64,000 nucleotides of DNA from JANMJD01 sp963828405 (GTDB lineage Bacteria; Actinomycetota; Acidimicrobiia; Acidimicrobiales; Ilumatobacteraceae). A program made the position numbers and the translations under genes. Below, in pieces: positions 34,219-44,034 of this stretch (within the stretch, counting starts at the first letter, position 1; each line of letters opens with the position of its first letter). The notes under the pieces were generated by a model that saw only the letters and a program-made list of their open reading frames with translations, did no database searches and was not told the DNA's origin. The DNA is taken from positions 2,666,001-2,730,000 of the forward strand of contig CAWHEG010000031.1 of NCBI GenBank assembly GCA_963828405.1. Direction: 5' to 3'.

Positions 34219-34422
34219 ATGGCACGCACCAACATCGACATCGACGATGATGCCTGTGCCGCCGTGATGCGGCGCTACCACCTCCATTCCAAGCGCGAGG
34301 CGGTCAACATGGCGCTGCGTCGGCTCGCCGCGGAACCGCTCGATCTCGCCGACGCTCGTCGTCTACGAGGCTCGGGCTGGGACGGCGACCTCGATCAGAT
34401 GCGAGTCAGTCGGGCGGGATGA
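34219..34422 (+). CDS. VapB-type antitoxin
   Basis: 67 residues: MARTNIDIDDDACAAVMRRYHLHSKREAVNMALRRLA is the classical VapB ribbon-helix-helix of Mycobacterium-like systems. The tail DARRLRGSGWDGDLDQMR is the toxin-binding LxGxGWxGDL motif. The stop overlaps the toxin ATG (ATGA). Probably autoregulated; a -10 sits 6 bases before the start. Confidence 0.9.
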   Translation: MARTNIDIDDDACAAVMRRYHLHSKREAVNMALRRLAAEPLDLADARRLRGSGWDGDLDQMRVSRAG

Positions 34423-34817
34423 TCCTCATCGACACCTCCGCGTGGGTCGAGTTCCTCCGCGATACCGGATCGACGGTGTGCAACGCAGTCGACGCGCTGC
34501 TCGATGACGACATCGTCATCTGCGACGCGATCAGCATGGAAGTGCTCGCCGGCGCTCGAGACGAGCGCCACCTCGGCGAGTTGAGGGGTCTGCTCGCCCG
34601 GGCCACGCTGGTCTCGACTACGGCTGTCGACTACGACGAGGCCGCGGCGCTGTATCGCACGTGCCGCCGTAACGGCGAAACCGTTCGCAAACTGATCGAC
34701 TGCCTGATCGCTTCCGTGGCGATCCGCGCGCAGGTGTCGGTCCTGCACTCCGACGGCGACTTCGCCGTGTTGGCCCGCCACACTCCTCTCATCGTCCATC
34801 ACGACTCGCCCTCGTGA
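34419..34817 (+). CDS. VapC-type PIN toxin
   Basis: 132-residue PIN RNase: MILIDTSAWVEFLRD (Asp), ICDAISMEVLAGARDERH (Glu), VRKLIDCLIASVAIRAQVSVLHSDGDFAVLA (Asp and late Asp). Every catalytic acid is present, so it should be active. It overlaps the VapB stop by 4 bases. Confidence 0.9.
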   Translation: MILIDTSAWVEFLRDTGSTVCNAVDALLDDDIVICDAISMEVLAGARDERHLGELRGLLARATLVSTTAVDYDEAAALYRTCRRNGETVRKLIDCLIASVAIRAQVSVLHSDGDFAVLARHTPLIVHHDSPS

Positions 34818-35007
34818 CGGATCTCACGAAGCCCACGAATCGGGTGTCGGGCGCGTGACTGCCGACTGATCACGTCGGCCGGACACGGGGCATCCCGTAC
34901 ATCTCCCGGCGGATCTGTCGAGGTTTCGAAGCGGTGGCCGATCGCCTTGTCCAACGGCATTTTCGGCACCCGCTACTGTCGAACTCGTTGATCAGGGAGG
35001 TTCGGCG

Positions 35008-36441
35008 GTGAGAGAGGCTCGTCCACCGAAGCGGAGCGGTCTGCTCACCTTGCTCGGCACGGTTTTCCTGCTCGGCGGGTTGGGCGCGATCGCCGGTGCC
35101 GTGGTCAGTGGGCTCGTCGCCGGGGGATCCATCTCGCTCGACGACGTCGTCAGCGTCGCCAATGATGATCCGGCAGCGTGGAGGCGGGTGGCCATCGTGT
35201 TCGGTGTTTCCGCTGTCGGGTTGCTGATCGCCGCCGGGTTCTGCCTCAGCGCCGCCGGCCGGCGTCGTCGGGCGCGCAAGAACCGCCCGAGGTCCGGTCA
35301 TCGAATGACGACGCAGCGGCACTGGCAGGGGCAGATCCGCGCCGGCACGATCCTCACGCTGTTCGTCGGCGCGGGCGCGGTGAGCGTCGCCCTTGTCCTG
35401 GTCGCCAAGCAACAGGGTCGCTCGTCGGAGGACTCGAGCCTGCTGATCCCGGCGGGCATCGTCGGTGGCGTCGGGCTGCTGTTCGTGGCGATCGGGTTGT
35501 GGTGGCGTCGCCAGCTGAGGGCACGCCAGCGTGCTCTGGCCATCCAGTCGGCACCGCTCGGGCGGGCGGGCTCACCCCCGGCGCCACCCGCTGCTGACCC
35601 CCTTGCGTCTCTACCTGCGGCGTCGCCACCGGCGGCGTTCGAGGCGCAACTGGTCCGCCCACGTGATCTGCCCAAGGGGAAGATCAAGGGCCGGCCGGTC
35701 ACCACCGACAGCAATGTCGTCGGAGCTCCACCGTTCGACATCCTGTACCTGCGCGTCTTCGACAACCACGAGCGGGCGCGTACCTATGTCGAGAGCGCAT
35801 GGCGGGAGTTCGGGTACGTCAACCTCATCCGCAACGCGGCGTCGATCAGTCCGAAGGAGCTGCGCGATGGAACGATCGAGGCCTCGATGGTCCTGTCGAT
35901 CGACGATGCGCGACGTGCCTGGGCGGCGCGACCGCGTGGCGTGGACGGCGAGAAGCACAAGAAGATCGAGGGAGTCGCCTTCGCCCCGGTGCGGGTTCGT
36001 GATCCGGTGGGGTCGTACCCGGTCTTCAGCATGTTCTGCCACGACACGGCGTGGCAAGCGGCTGTGGAGCTGCTGCTCGATCATGCCGGGTTGGTGACGA
36101 TGGACCTCGCCGGGGTGGACACCGACAACCCCGGGTCGTTGTACGAGATCGGCCGACTCTTCGACCGCTACCCCGTCGATCAGGTGTTGTTCCTCGTCGA
36201 CCAACGCAGCGATGTCGAGTTCATCGTCCGCAACCTGCGGCCGCAGTGGGATCGGATGCACGCCGACTCACCCAACCGGCATGGGACGAGGACGGTGCGG
36301 TTCGTGCAGACGGACCACTACGCCCAGCGCCGCGACCAGAACGGCAACTCGACCATCGCCCTCGTCTCGGACCGCGGCGACAGCCGCCGTGTTCTCGCCG
36401 CCTGGGCGAGCGGCCGTTTGCAGGGCAGGCCGGTCGGTTAG
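35008..36441 (+). CDS. Membrane protein with C-terminal Rossmann-like (possibly TIR-like) domain
   Basis: 477 residues from GTG 35008 (SD GGGAGG). Helices lie near residues 10-35, 68-90, 108-132 and 145-168, with basic linkers, then a Pro/Ala-rich spacer (170-215). The C-terminal ~250 residues begin PPFDILYLRVFDNHERARTYVESAWREFG. Later come LLLDHAGLVTMDLAGVDTDNPGSLYEIGRLFDRYPVDQVLFLVDQRSDVEFIV. Alternating strands and helices with a buried MDL...N...YEI segment resemble TIR-like effector domains. I cannot confirm the family. It stands alone. Confidence 0.55.
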   Translation: MREARPPKRSGLLTLLGTVFLLGGLGAIAGAVVSGLVAGGSISLDDVVSVANDDPAAWRRVAIVFGVSAVGLLIAAGFCLSAAGRRRRARKNRPRSGHRMTTQRHWQGQIRAGTILTLFVGAGAVSVALVLVAKQQGRSSEDSSLLIPAGIVGGVGLLFVAIGLWWRRQLRARQRALAIQSAPLGRAGSPPAPPAADPLASLPAASPPAAFEAQLVRPRDLPKGKIKGRPVTTDSNVVGAPPFDILYLRVFDNHERARTYVESAWREFGYVNLIRNAASISPKELRDGTIEASMVLSIDDARRAWAARPRGVDGEKHKKIEGVAFAPVRVRDPVGSYPVFSMFCHDTAWQAAVELLLDHAGLVTMDLAGVDTDNPGSLYEIGRLFDRYPVDQVLFLVDQRSDVEFIVRNLRPQWDRMHADSPNRHGTRTVRFVQTDHYAQRRDQNGNSTIALVSDRGDSRRVLAAWASGRLQGRPVG

Positions 36442-36640
36442 GCCGCGGCGCGACGGCCATCGAGGGCTGGCGGCCAGCCAGCCAACTCGTCCAGCGGCCC
36501 GGCTCTGTCGTCAACCCTCGCGGTTTCGTGGGCTGAGATCGGGGTCGGGCCCGCCGGGTACCCTTTCTGCGCAACGCCGGGCGCGGTAGCCCCGACTCGA
36601 CCCTCGCCGGCACCCGCATCAAGCCCCCAAGGAGAATCGG

Positions 36641-38877
36641 ATGGATTCGCTCCAGTCGCAGGTCGAGGAGTTGCTCGACCGGATGACGCCGGCCGAGAAG
36701 GCCGGGCAGCTCACCCAGCTGTTCTACTTCCGGTTGCCGGCGGGGGCCTCCGCGATACCCGGCCTCGACGCCGACGAGCAGCCGAGGATGGTCGAGTCCG
36801 CCTTGCAGGCAGGCGGTGCCGGTTCGCTGCTGTTCGTCACCGATCCGGCCGAGATCAATCGTCTGCAGCGGCTGGCCCTGGAAGGGAACCGGCTCGGCAT
36901 TCCGTTGCTGTTCGGCTTCGACGTCATTCATGGGCTCCGCACGATCTTCCCGGTGCCGATCGCGATGGCGGCCTCCTGGGATCCCGAGACGATCGAGCGC
37001 GGCCAGGCGGTGGCGGCTCGCGAAGCGCGGGCGGTAGGCATCCACTGGACGTTCGCGCCAATGGTCGACATTGCCCGCGACCCGCGATGGGGTCGGATGG
37101 TCGAGGGCGCCGGTGAAGACCCGTACCTCGGCGCGGCCGTGGCCGTCGCCCAGGTGCGCGGCTTCCAGGGCGGCCGACTGGGCGCGCCCGAAGGCGTCAT
37201 CGCCGGCCCGAAGCACTTCGCCGGCTACGGCGGTGCGCTGGGTGGGCGCGACTACGACGAGGCCAACCTGTCGGACTTCGAGCTCTGGAACGTCTACTTC
37301 CCACCGTTCAAGGCGGCGGTCGACGCCGGAGCCGGGAATGTGATGACCGCCTACATGGACCTGAACGGCATCCCGGCGACGGGCAATCCGTGGCTGTTCA
37401 CCGAGGTGCTGCGCGACACGTGGAGGTTCGAAGGCTTCGTCGTGAGTGACGCCAACGCGGTGCGGAACCTCGTCACCCACGGCTTCGCCGCTGATCTGGG
37501 CGACGCCGCCGCCCGCTCGGTCGACGCCGGGGTGGACATGGAGATGGCGATTGCGGACCCTGCCTACAGCCGTCTACCAGCGGGCCTGGAATCGGGTGCG
37601 GCGAACCCGGAATCGGTCGACGCAAGCGTGCGACGGGTGCTGGAAGCGAAGATCCGGATGGGCCTGTTCGACGCACCCTTCGTCGATGAGGACCGCGCCC
37701 GTGCCGTGCTCGCCGATCCGGCCCACCGTGACGTCGCCCGCATCGCCGCGGAGCGATCGGCGGTGCTGTTGTGCAACGAGGGCGACCTGCTGCCCCTCGA
37801 CCTCGCCGGCCTGGGTTCGATCGCCGTCATCGGGCCGCTCGCCGACTCCAGGCGCGACATCCTCGGGCCCTGGGTGTTCGACTTCGACCTCGATGAGACC
37901 GTGACGGTTCTCGAAGGGATCCGCCTCAAGGTCGGCGACCGGGCGCGGGTCGATCACGCCCGCGGCATCCGCGTGGCGCAACGTGGCTTTCCTTCGATGT
38001 TCGACATGTTCGGGAGGAACGCGCCCGAGGACCCCGACGGGTTCGACGAGCAAGCCGAGTTCCGCCGTGCCGTCGATCTCGCCGGTCGCGCCGATATCGC
38101 CGTCGTCGTGTTGGGGAGTGGCAGAACATGATCGGCGAGGGGGCCTCGCGCTCGTCGATCGAGCTGCCCGGACGTCAGCTCGATCTGTTGCAGGCCGTGG
38201 TCGCCACCGGTACGCCGGTTGTGCTGTTGCTCATGAACGGCCGCCCCCTCGACCTGCGCTGGCCTGCGGCGCATGTCGCGGCGATCCTCGACATCTGGTA
38301 TCCCGGTACGCAAGGCGGCACGGCGGTGGCGAACCTGTTGTTCGGTGAGGTCTCGCCCGGCGGCAAGCTCCCCTTCACGTGGCCGCGCACCGTCGGGCAG
38401 GTGCCGATGGTCTACGCCCACACCCGTTCGCACGACCCCGACAACCAGGCGAAACGCTACTGGGATGAGGCCAGCACGCCGCTTTTCCCCTTCGGTCACG
38501 GCTTGAGCTACGGCCGCTTCGAGTTCGCCAACCTCACCGTCGATCAGTCGGCGGTCACTCCGCAGCAGACGGTCAACGTGTCCGTCGAGGTGATGAACAC
38601 CGCCGATCGCCAAGCCGACGAGGTCGTTCAGCTGTATCTCCACCAGCGCCACGGCTCGGCTTCGCGTCCGGTTCGCGAGCTCAAGGGCTTCCGGCGCGTG
38701 ACCCTCGCGCCGGGTGAGTCACGCGTACTGGTCTTTGCGGTCGGACCGGCCGAGCGGCGCTACTGGAACGCCGCCGTACGAGACTGGGTGAGCGATGCGT
38801 CAACGTTCGACGTGTGGGTCGGCAGCGACTCGACCGCCCGCTTGTCGACGAGCTTCGAGGTCACCCAGACCCGGTAG
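36641..38877 (+). CDS. bglX: Glycoside hydrolase family 3 beta-glucosidase (one frameshift)
   Basis: Enzyme that releases glucose from beta-glucosides. ATG 36641 follows AAGGAGA. The GH3 N-terminal barrel shows FGFDVIHGLRTIFPVPIAMAASWD, FAPMVDIARDPRWGRMVEGAGEDPYLG, PKHFAGYG and the nucleophile segment FEGFVVSDANAV, with Asp. The C-terminal domain holds LPGRQLDLLQAV and a fibronectin-like tail. At about 38112-38118 the frame stops as GSGRT; adding one G to the G-run gives LGEWQNMIGEGASRSSIELPG, the normal GH3 acid/base region. One base is thus missing, very likely an assembly error in a homopolymer. Combined length about 746 residues. No export signal is seen. Confidence 0.85.
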
Positions 38878-38994
38878 GGGAGGGAAGTCATCGATCCGAC
38901 GCAGCAGTGGCTCGTTCACTTCAGCCTCGGACGGGATCGCACCTCCAGGCGGGAATCTTGCAGCTTTTTGGGGTTCTCGGGCGTGTGTCTAGTC

Positions 38995-40812
38995 ATGGAT
39001 GCAAGATCCGCCGCGCTGCCGAAGTCGGACCGACGATTGGGAGGTCTGGTGTTCCCGACACCCGAACGCACGGTCACGATTCGGCTTCTCGGTTCCATCG
39101 AGGCATATGTCAACGACATGGTGGTCGACCTCGGAGGGCCGCGGCAGCGGCGCCTGCTGGCGCTGCTCGCCCTGCGTGCGGGGGACCGCGTCGACGCCGC
39201 GGAGTTGATCGACGCGGTGTGGCCCGAAGGTGATCTGCCCCACGAACCCCGCGAAACGTTGTGCACGTGCGCCTCGCGGTTGCGGCGGTCGTTGGGCGAC
39301 TCCGAGGCGATCGTCGCCAAGGCCGGCGCGTACAGCCTGCACCTCGACCCGACGGCGATCGACGCCAACGTCTTCGAGTCGCTGACCGCCCCGACGGGCA
39401 ACGGCCGGCGGGTCGAGGCGCTGCGCGCTGCGCTCGCCCTGTGGCACGGGCCGGCGCTCGCCGGTTTCGAACACGAGCAGTGGGCGCGCCCGACGGCTAC
39501 CCGTCTCACCGAGATGCGCCACAACGCCAACGACGATCTCGGCCGCGCCTACCTCGATCAGGGCTGGATCGCCGACGCCGTGGCTCTGCTCGAGGGCGTC
39601 GTCAACGCCCAGCCGCTGCGCGAACGCTCCCACCGTCTGCTGATGCAGGCACTGCACCGCAGTGGTCGCTCGGCGGAGGCGCTGCGCGTGTTCCAGGACT
39701 TCAGGCGCCGTCTGGCCACCGACCTCGGCCTCGAACCTGGACATGACATCGTCAGCATCGAACGGGCGATCCTCGACGGCGCCTCGGTCGACGAACCGTC
39801 CCCCGGCCGACGCTGCGATGCCCGCGGATACCGGCTGTTGGAGCCGATCGGCGTGGGCGCGTTCGCCGTGGTGTTCCGCGGCGTCCAGACGGCCGTCGAT
39901 CGTGAGGTGGCGATCAAGGTCATCCGCCCCGAGCTGGTCGGCCGTGGCGAGTTCACGCGTCGGCTCGAAGCCGAGGCGCAGCTCGTCGCCCGGCTGGAGC
40001 ATCCGCACATCGTCCCGCTCTACGACTGCTGGCGTGAGTCGGGCGCAGCATGGTTGGTGATGCGCCTCTTGCGCGGTGGGACGTTGGCCGAGCGCATCGG
40101 CGAAGGTCCGTTGCCGATCGACGAGGTCGTGGCGATGGTCACCCAGATCGGCGATGCGCTCGACGCCGTGCATCGAGCGGGCGTCGTGCATGGCGATGTC
40201 AAACCAGCCAACGTGTACCTCGACGGCGACGGGAACTGGTTCCTGGGAGACTTCGGAATTGCCCACGGGTCGGATCCGGTCACCGACGGTCTCGACTCGA
40301 TGTCGACTGGCTCTCCGGGCTACGCCTCGCCGGAGCAGCTCCAACGGCTCGAGGTCGGCCCGCCCGCCGATGTCCTCGGACTGGCGATCACCGTGTTCGA
40401 GTGCCTGGCGGGGCATCTGCCGTTTCACGACGCGGCCACCGGGGCCGAGTTACGGCGTCGCCAGCTCCTCGACCCGATCCCGCCGCTGCGGCCGTATCAA
40501 CCCGATATTCCTCGGCGGCTGGACGACGTCCTCGCCAGGGCAACGGCCAAGGACCCGGCGCGGCGCCACCTCTCGCCCGGTGAGTTCGTCGCCGACCTCA
40601 TCGCCGTCATCGATGGCGATCGCCACGTCGACCGACCGATCGGCCGACCTATCGGCCGGCCGGCCCGGCAGGGGGAGGCAGCGCGCCGGTGGCGGTATCC
40701 CGGTCGCCGTCGGCCGCTCCGGCGCGCCTTGGCCCGGCTGAGGACGCACTCGCCGGTGGCCCAGGCTTCGCTCGCCTGTAGGGACCGGGTGGATCGCACC
40801 GGTCAGCCGTAG
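38995..40812 (+). CDS. SARP/BTAD regulator fused to a Ser/Thr protein kinase
   Basis: 605 residues. The N-terminal part is an OmpR-type winged helix (TVTIRLLGSIEAYVNDMVVDLGGPRQRRLLALLALRAG) and a BTAD domain (residues about 100-245), as in Streptomyces antibiotic regulators. Residues about 275-530 are a Hanks kinase: Gly loop IGVGAFAVVF, Lys in VAIKVI, HGDVKPANVYLD and DFGIAH. The catalytic-loop Arg is Gly (HGD rather than HRD), so it is a non-RD kinase. A basic tail with GRPIGRPIGRP follows. ATG 38995 was chosen over the in-frame TTG 38968. No WD40 or NTPase module follows, unlike larger relatives. Confidence 0.85.
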   Translation: MDARSAALPKSDRRLGGLVFPTPERTVTIRLLGSIEAYVNDMVVDLGGPRQRRLLALLALRAGDRVDAAELIDAVWPEGDLPHEPRETLCTCASRLRRSLGDSEAIVAKAGAYSLHLDPTAIDANVFESLTAPTGNGRRVEALRAALALWHGPALAGFEHEQWARPTATRLTEMRHNANDDLGRAYLDQGWIADAVALLEGVVNAQPLRERSHRLLMQALHRSGRSAEALRVFQDFRRRLATDLGLEPGHDIVSIERAILDGASVDEPSPGRRCDARGYRLLEPIGVGAFAVVFRGVQTAVDREVAIKVIRPELVGRGEFTRRLEAEAQLVARLEHPHIVPLYDCWRESGAAWLVMRLLRGGTLAERIGEGPLPIDEVVAMVTQIGDALDAVHRAGVVHGDVKPANVYLDGDGNWFLGDFGIAHGSDPVTDGLDSMSTGSPGYASPEQLQRLEVGPPADVLGLAITVFECLAGHLPFHDAATGAELRRRQLLDPIPPLRPYQPDIPRRLDDVLARATAKDPARRHLSPGEFVADLIAVIDGDRHVDRPIGRPIGRPARQGEAARRWRYPGRRRPLRRALARLRTHSPVAQASLACRDRVDRTGQP

Positions 40813-40848
40813 GTCGGCCACCGGGCGCCGGGCGGGCGAGGATCCGAC

Positions 40849-42330
40849 TCAGCACTCGACGACGTTGACGGCGATCCGGGTGGCCAACCCGCCGTCGGCC
40901 GTTTCCTTGTAGTTGACGCTCATGTCCTGAGCGGTGCGCCACATCGTGTCGATGACGTCGTCGAGCGAGACGCGGGCGAGCTCGGCGGAGCTGACCAGGG
41001 CGAGGTGGGCGGCGGAGATCGCCTTCATCGCCCCCATCGCGTTGCGTTCGATGCACGGCACCTGGACGAGCCCTCCGATCGGGTCGCAGGTCATCCCGAG
41101 ATGGTGCTCCATGGCGATCTCGGCGGCCATCAACGCCTGGGAGGGCGTCCCTCCGCGGCACTCCGTCAACGCCGCGGCGGCCATCGCCGACGACACGCCG
41201 ATCTCGGCCTGACACCCGCCCAGAGCGGCCGAGATCGTCGCCCCCTTCTTGAAGATCGACCCGATTTCGGCGGCGACGAGCAGGAACCGAATGGCTTCGG
41301 CATCGAGATCCATGTCTGCGGCGCCGTCTGAGGCGCCGTCGACGGGCTCGTCGTGGCCGAGGGTGGCCAGATGGTGGAACATCACGGCCGGGATCACCCC
41401 GGCGGCGCCGTTGGTCGGCGCGGTGACCACCCGCCCGAAGGCGGCGTTCTCCTCGTTGACGGCGAGGGCGAAACAGCTGATCCAGCGCACCGTCTCGCCG
41501 AAGCCCGCACGCTGGGCGCGGACGGCGTCGAACCACTGGGCCGGAGAACCGAAGGTCGTCGTCGGTGCCAGGAGGCTGTCGTGCAGGGGAGCGGCCCGGC
41601 GGGTCACCCCGAGCCCGCCCGGGAGCGTCCCCCGGGTCGAACAGCCCCGGAAGATGCATTCGAGCATCACGTCGCGGATCCGCAGCAGCCGGGCGTCGAT
41701 CGCCGCGTCGGATCGCCAGGCACGCTCGTTGTCGCGCACGACCTCGCTGATCGGCCGTCGCCCGACGGTGCACCACCGCTCGAGATCGGCGGCGGTCTCG
41801 ATCGGATGGGGGAGCCTCGGCGGTCGGGCCGACTCGTCGGCAGGCGGCTCGCCGTCGTGGACGACGAACCCGCCGCCGACCGAGTACGACGTCTGCACCA
41901 CCGTGTCGCCGGTGGTCAGCCCGACCGTGAAGCGCATCCCGTTGGGGTGGGTGGCCAGGGATTCGCCGGCGCGGAAGACGATGTCACGTTCGCGCTCGAA
42001 GGCCACGGGATGGACACCTCCGAGGATCAGCCGGCCCGAGGCCAGCACCTGGGAACCGAGCCGGGGGATCAGGTCGACGTCGCAGGTCTCGGGGTGGTGC
42101 CCGCCGAGACCCATCATGATCGCCACCCCGGTGCCGTGACCGCGGCCGGTCTTGGCCAGCGATCCGAACAGGTCGACGCGCACGGAGGCGACCTCGTCCA
42201 GCCGGCCGGTCGCCGCGAGATCGGCGATCAACCGCCGGGCGGCCATCCACGGGCCGAGCGTGTGCGAGCTCGACGGCCCGACACCGATCTTCAACATGTC
42301 GAACACGCTGATCGGCGTCGACGCGCTCAT
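40849..42330 (-). CDS. sdaA: L-serine ammonia-lyase (serine dehydratase), single-chain
   Basis: Converts L-serine to pyruvate and ammonia with a [4Fe-4S] cluster. The 493-residue product holds the N-terminal beta domain (ISVFDMLKIGVGPSSSHTLGPWMAARR) and the alpha domain. Cysteines supplying the cluster are in KGATISAALGGCQAEIGVSSAMAAAAL, MTCDPIGGLVQVPCIERNAMGAMKA and related segments. GGAGG lies 6 bases before ATG 42330. Glycine from sarcosine oxidation could reach pyruvate through serine and this enzyme. Confidence 0.95.
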   Translation of the reverse strand: MSASTPISVFDMLKIGVGPSSSHTLGPWMAARRLIADLAATGRLDEVASVRVDLFGSLAKTGRGHGTGVAIMMGLGGHHPETCDVDLIPRLGSQVLASGRLILGGVHPVAFERERDIVFRAGESLATHPNGMRFTVGLTTGDTVVQTSYSVGGGFVVHDGEPPADESARPPRLPHPIETAADLERWCTVGRRPISEVVRDNERAWRSDAAIDARLLRIRDVMLECIFRGCSTRGTLPGGLGVTRRAAPLHDSLLAPTTTFGSPAQWFDAVRAQRAGFGETVRWISCFALAVNEENAAFGRVVTAPTNGAAGVIPAVMFHHLATLGHDEPVDGASDGAADMDLDAEAIRFLLVAAEIGSIFKKGATISAALGGCQAEIGVSSAMAAAALTECRGGTPSQALMAAEIAMEHHLGMTCDPIGGLVQVPCIERNAMGAMKAISAAHLALVSSAELARVSLDDVIDTMWRTAQDMSVNYKETADGGLATRIAVNVVEC

Positions 42331-42413
42331 CAACGACCTCCGATCCAGGGCTGGAACGGGCACGCTACCGCCAGGTCGGCCCTGCGAGGGCCCGATCCTG
42401 TCGGGCGCCGAAG

Positions 42414-43865
42414 TCAGCCCGACGCAGCTCGCGCCTTGGGACTCCGGCGAGTCGGCGCGGCGGGCCGCTTCGTGCTCCTGCCGACGTCGAGCACCTCTTC
42501 GAAGCCTTCGGCGATGCAGGCGGCCAGAACCTCCGGATCGGGGACGGCCTCGATGTCGATGACCATCCCCAGGGTGCAGCGGTCGATGTGCGAGAGCAGC
42601 GCGGCGCTGAACGCCGCGCCGGACGGCGGGGCGAAGGCGAACTGCTGCTGGATGGTGGCACCGGCGAGATGGGCGGGCCGATCCAGGCCGGGGATGTTGG
42701 TGGCGACGAAGTCGATCGCCTTGAGCATCGACCCGAGGACGGCGGTGGTCATCTGGCCCGGCATCAGGTTGAGCGCGCCGGCGACCAGGTCGGTGTACTT
42801 GAGACCCGGCTCCTTGCGCCACGATCTGGCCATCTCGCCGAGCCGCTGCATCCGCTCGACCGGATCGACCACGTCGATCGGCAACGCGAAGCGGGCGGGC
42901 GTGAAGCGGTTGTTGCCGATGGAGTCGTCCGAGGTCCGCAGGTTGATGGGCATCGTCACCCGCAGGCGTTCCACCTCGAACCCGTGACGTTGGTGGTAGC
43001 GGCGCATCCCGCCGGTGATCGCCGCCAGGAAGGCGTCGTTCATCGTGCCTCCTGCGGCGTGCCCGGCCTCCTTCAGCTCCGCCGCCGACAACTCGATCGC
43101 CGCCAGTCGTCGCGACATGCCGCGTTCGCGCATCACCGGTGACAGGGGTTGGCGCGCCGGACGTACCAGCTTGACGATCGACTGCGCAGTGCCGACGACC
43201 GTGTTGGCCACCCGTCTCGGATGGAACACCATGCCATCCATCGCCGCCGGCATGCCGGCCGCCGCGCGTCCGACGAGATGCGCGGCGTCGACGGCCTGCT
43301 CGGTCATCGTGTCGATCGCCAGCCGCAGACCGCTCGGTCGGTGGTGCCCCCCGGCGATGTGCTGGTGTGCTGTGGGCGTCTCGTGCACGTGTTCGTCGAA
43401 GGCCATCCTGGCCATTCGCATCGCCCCGACACCGTCGGTCAGGGAGTGGTGGATCTTCTCGATCAGCGCAGCGCGGCCGTCGGCCAGCCCTTCGACGAGG
43501 GTGAACTCCCACAGCGGCCGATCGCGGTCGAACGCGGCCATGGCGATCGGACCGGCCAGGTCGAGCACGGTCTGCAGATCGCCGGGGGCGGGCGCCACCA
43601 CGCGGCGCAGGTGGTAGTCGAGATCGAAGTCCTCGACCTCGACCCAGCGGGGGGTGCCGATGCCCAACGCCGGCGACACGACCCGTTGGCGCAGGCGGGG
43701 GATGTCCCACGAGACCTGCTCGATGCGCCCGCGCAGGCGGTCCCAATCTGGGGCACTGCCGAGGATGGCGATTGCGACGATGGTGGTTCGCAGGCTCGGG
43801 TCGCGCTCGATGCGCCACAACGTGGCGTCGGACTGGTTCATGCGGTCATCGAAGCGTTCGCTCAT
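42414..43865 (-). CDS. Wax ester synthase/diacylglycerol acyltransferase (WS/DGAT)
   Basis: 483-residue acyl-CoA:alcohol/diacylglycerol acyltransferase for neutral storage lipids. The catalytic HHxxxDG motif is present (EKIHHSLTDGVGAMRM, near residue 140), and the C-terminal PINLRTSDD and NIPG segments are typical. ATG 43865 has AGGA about 6 bases upstream; a start 18 bases earlier is possible. It is divergent from gpsA, which makes the glycerol-3-phosphate needed for lipids. Confidence 0.93.
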   Translation of the reverse strand: MSERFDDRMNQSDATLWRIERDPSLRTTIVAIAILGSAPDWDRLRGRIEQVSWDIPRLRQRVVSPALGIGTPRWVEVEDFDLDYHLRRVVAPAPGDLQTVLDLAGPIAMAAFDRDRPLWEFTLVEGLADGRAALIEKIHHSLTDGVGAMRMARMAFDEHVHETPTAHQHIAGGHHRPSGLRLAIDTMTEQAVDAAHLVGRAAAGMPAAMDGMVFHPRRVANTVVGTAQSIVKLVRPARQPLSPVMRERGMSRRLAAIELSAAELKEAGHAAGGTMNDAFLAAITGGMRRYHQRHGFEVERLRVTMPINLRTSDDSIGNNRFTPARFALPIDVVDPVERMQRLGEMARSWRKEPGLKYTDLVAGALNLMPGQMTTAVLGSMLKAIDFVATNIPGLDRPAHLAGATIQQQFAFAPPSGAAFSAALLSHIDRCTLGMVIDIEAVPDPEVLAACIAEGFEEVLDVGRSTKRPAAPTRRSPKARAASG

Positions 43866-44034
43866 GCTGGTCCTTTTTGGCATCAGGTTGCCGCCCCTGC
43901 GGCCGGGGCGCTAGGGGAAAAGGTCCGCGCGAGCCGGCCAGTAGGGATGATCGGGCCGCGGGCCCCCGCCGGCGCTGCGGGAAGCCCGTGTATCGTCACC
44001 GCAACGCCCGTCGCAGCGAACAGGGAGGTCCTGT

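Noticed and set aside
20540..35000. Complete prophage after tRNA-Cys
   Set aside because: No capsid, terminase, portal, tail or lysis genes are present; only an integrase remnant, an IS and TA modules.
38881..38994. Promoter for the SARP-kinase gene
   Set aside because: No -35/-10 pair with convincing spacing could be picked by eye.
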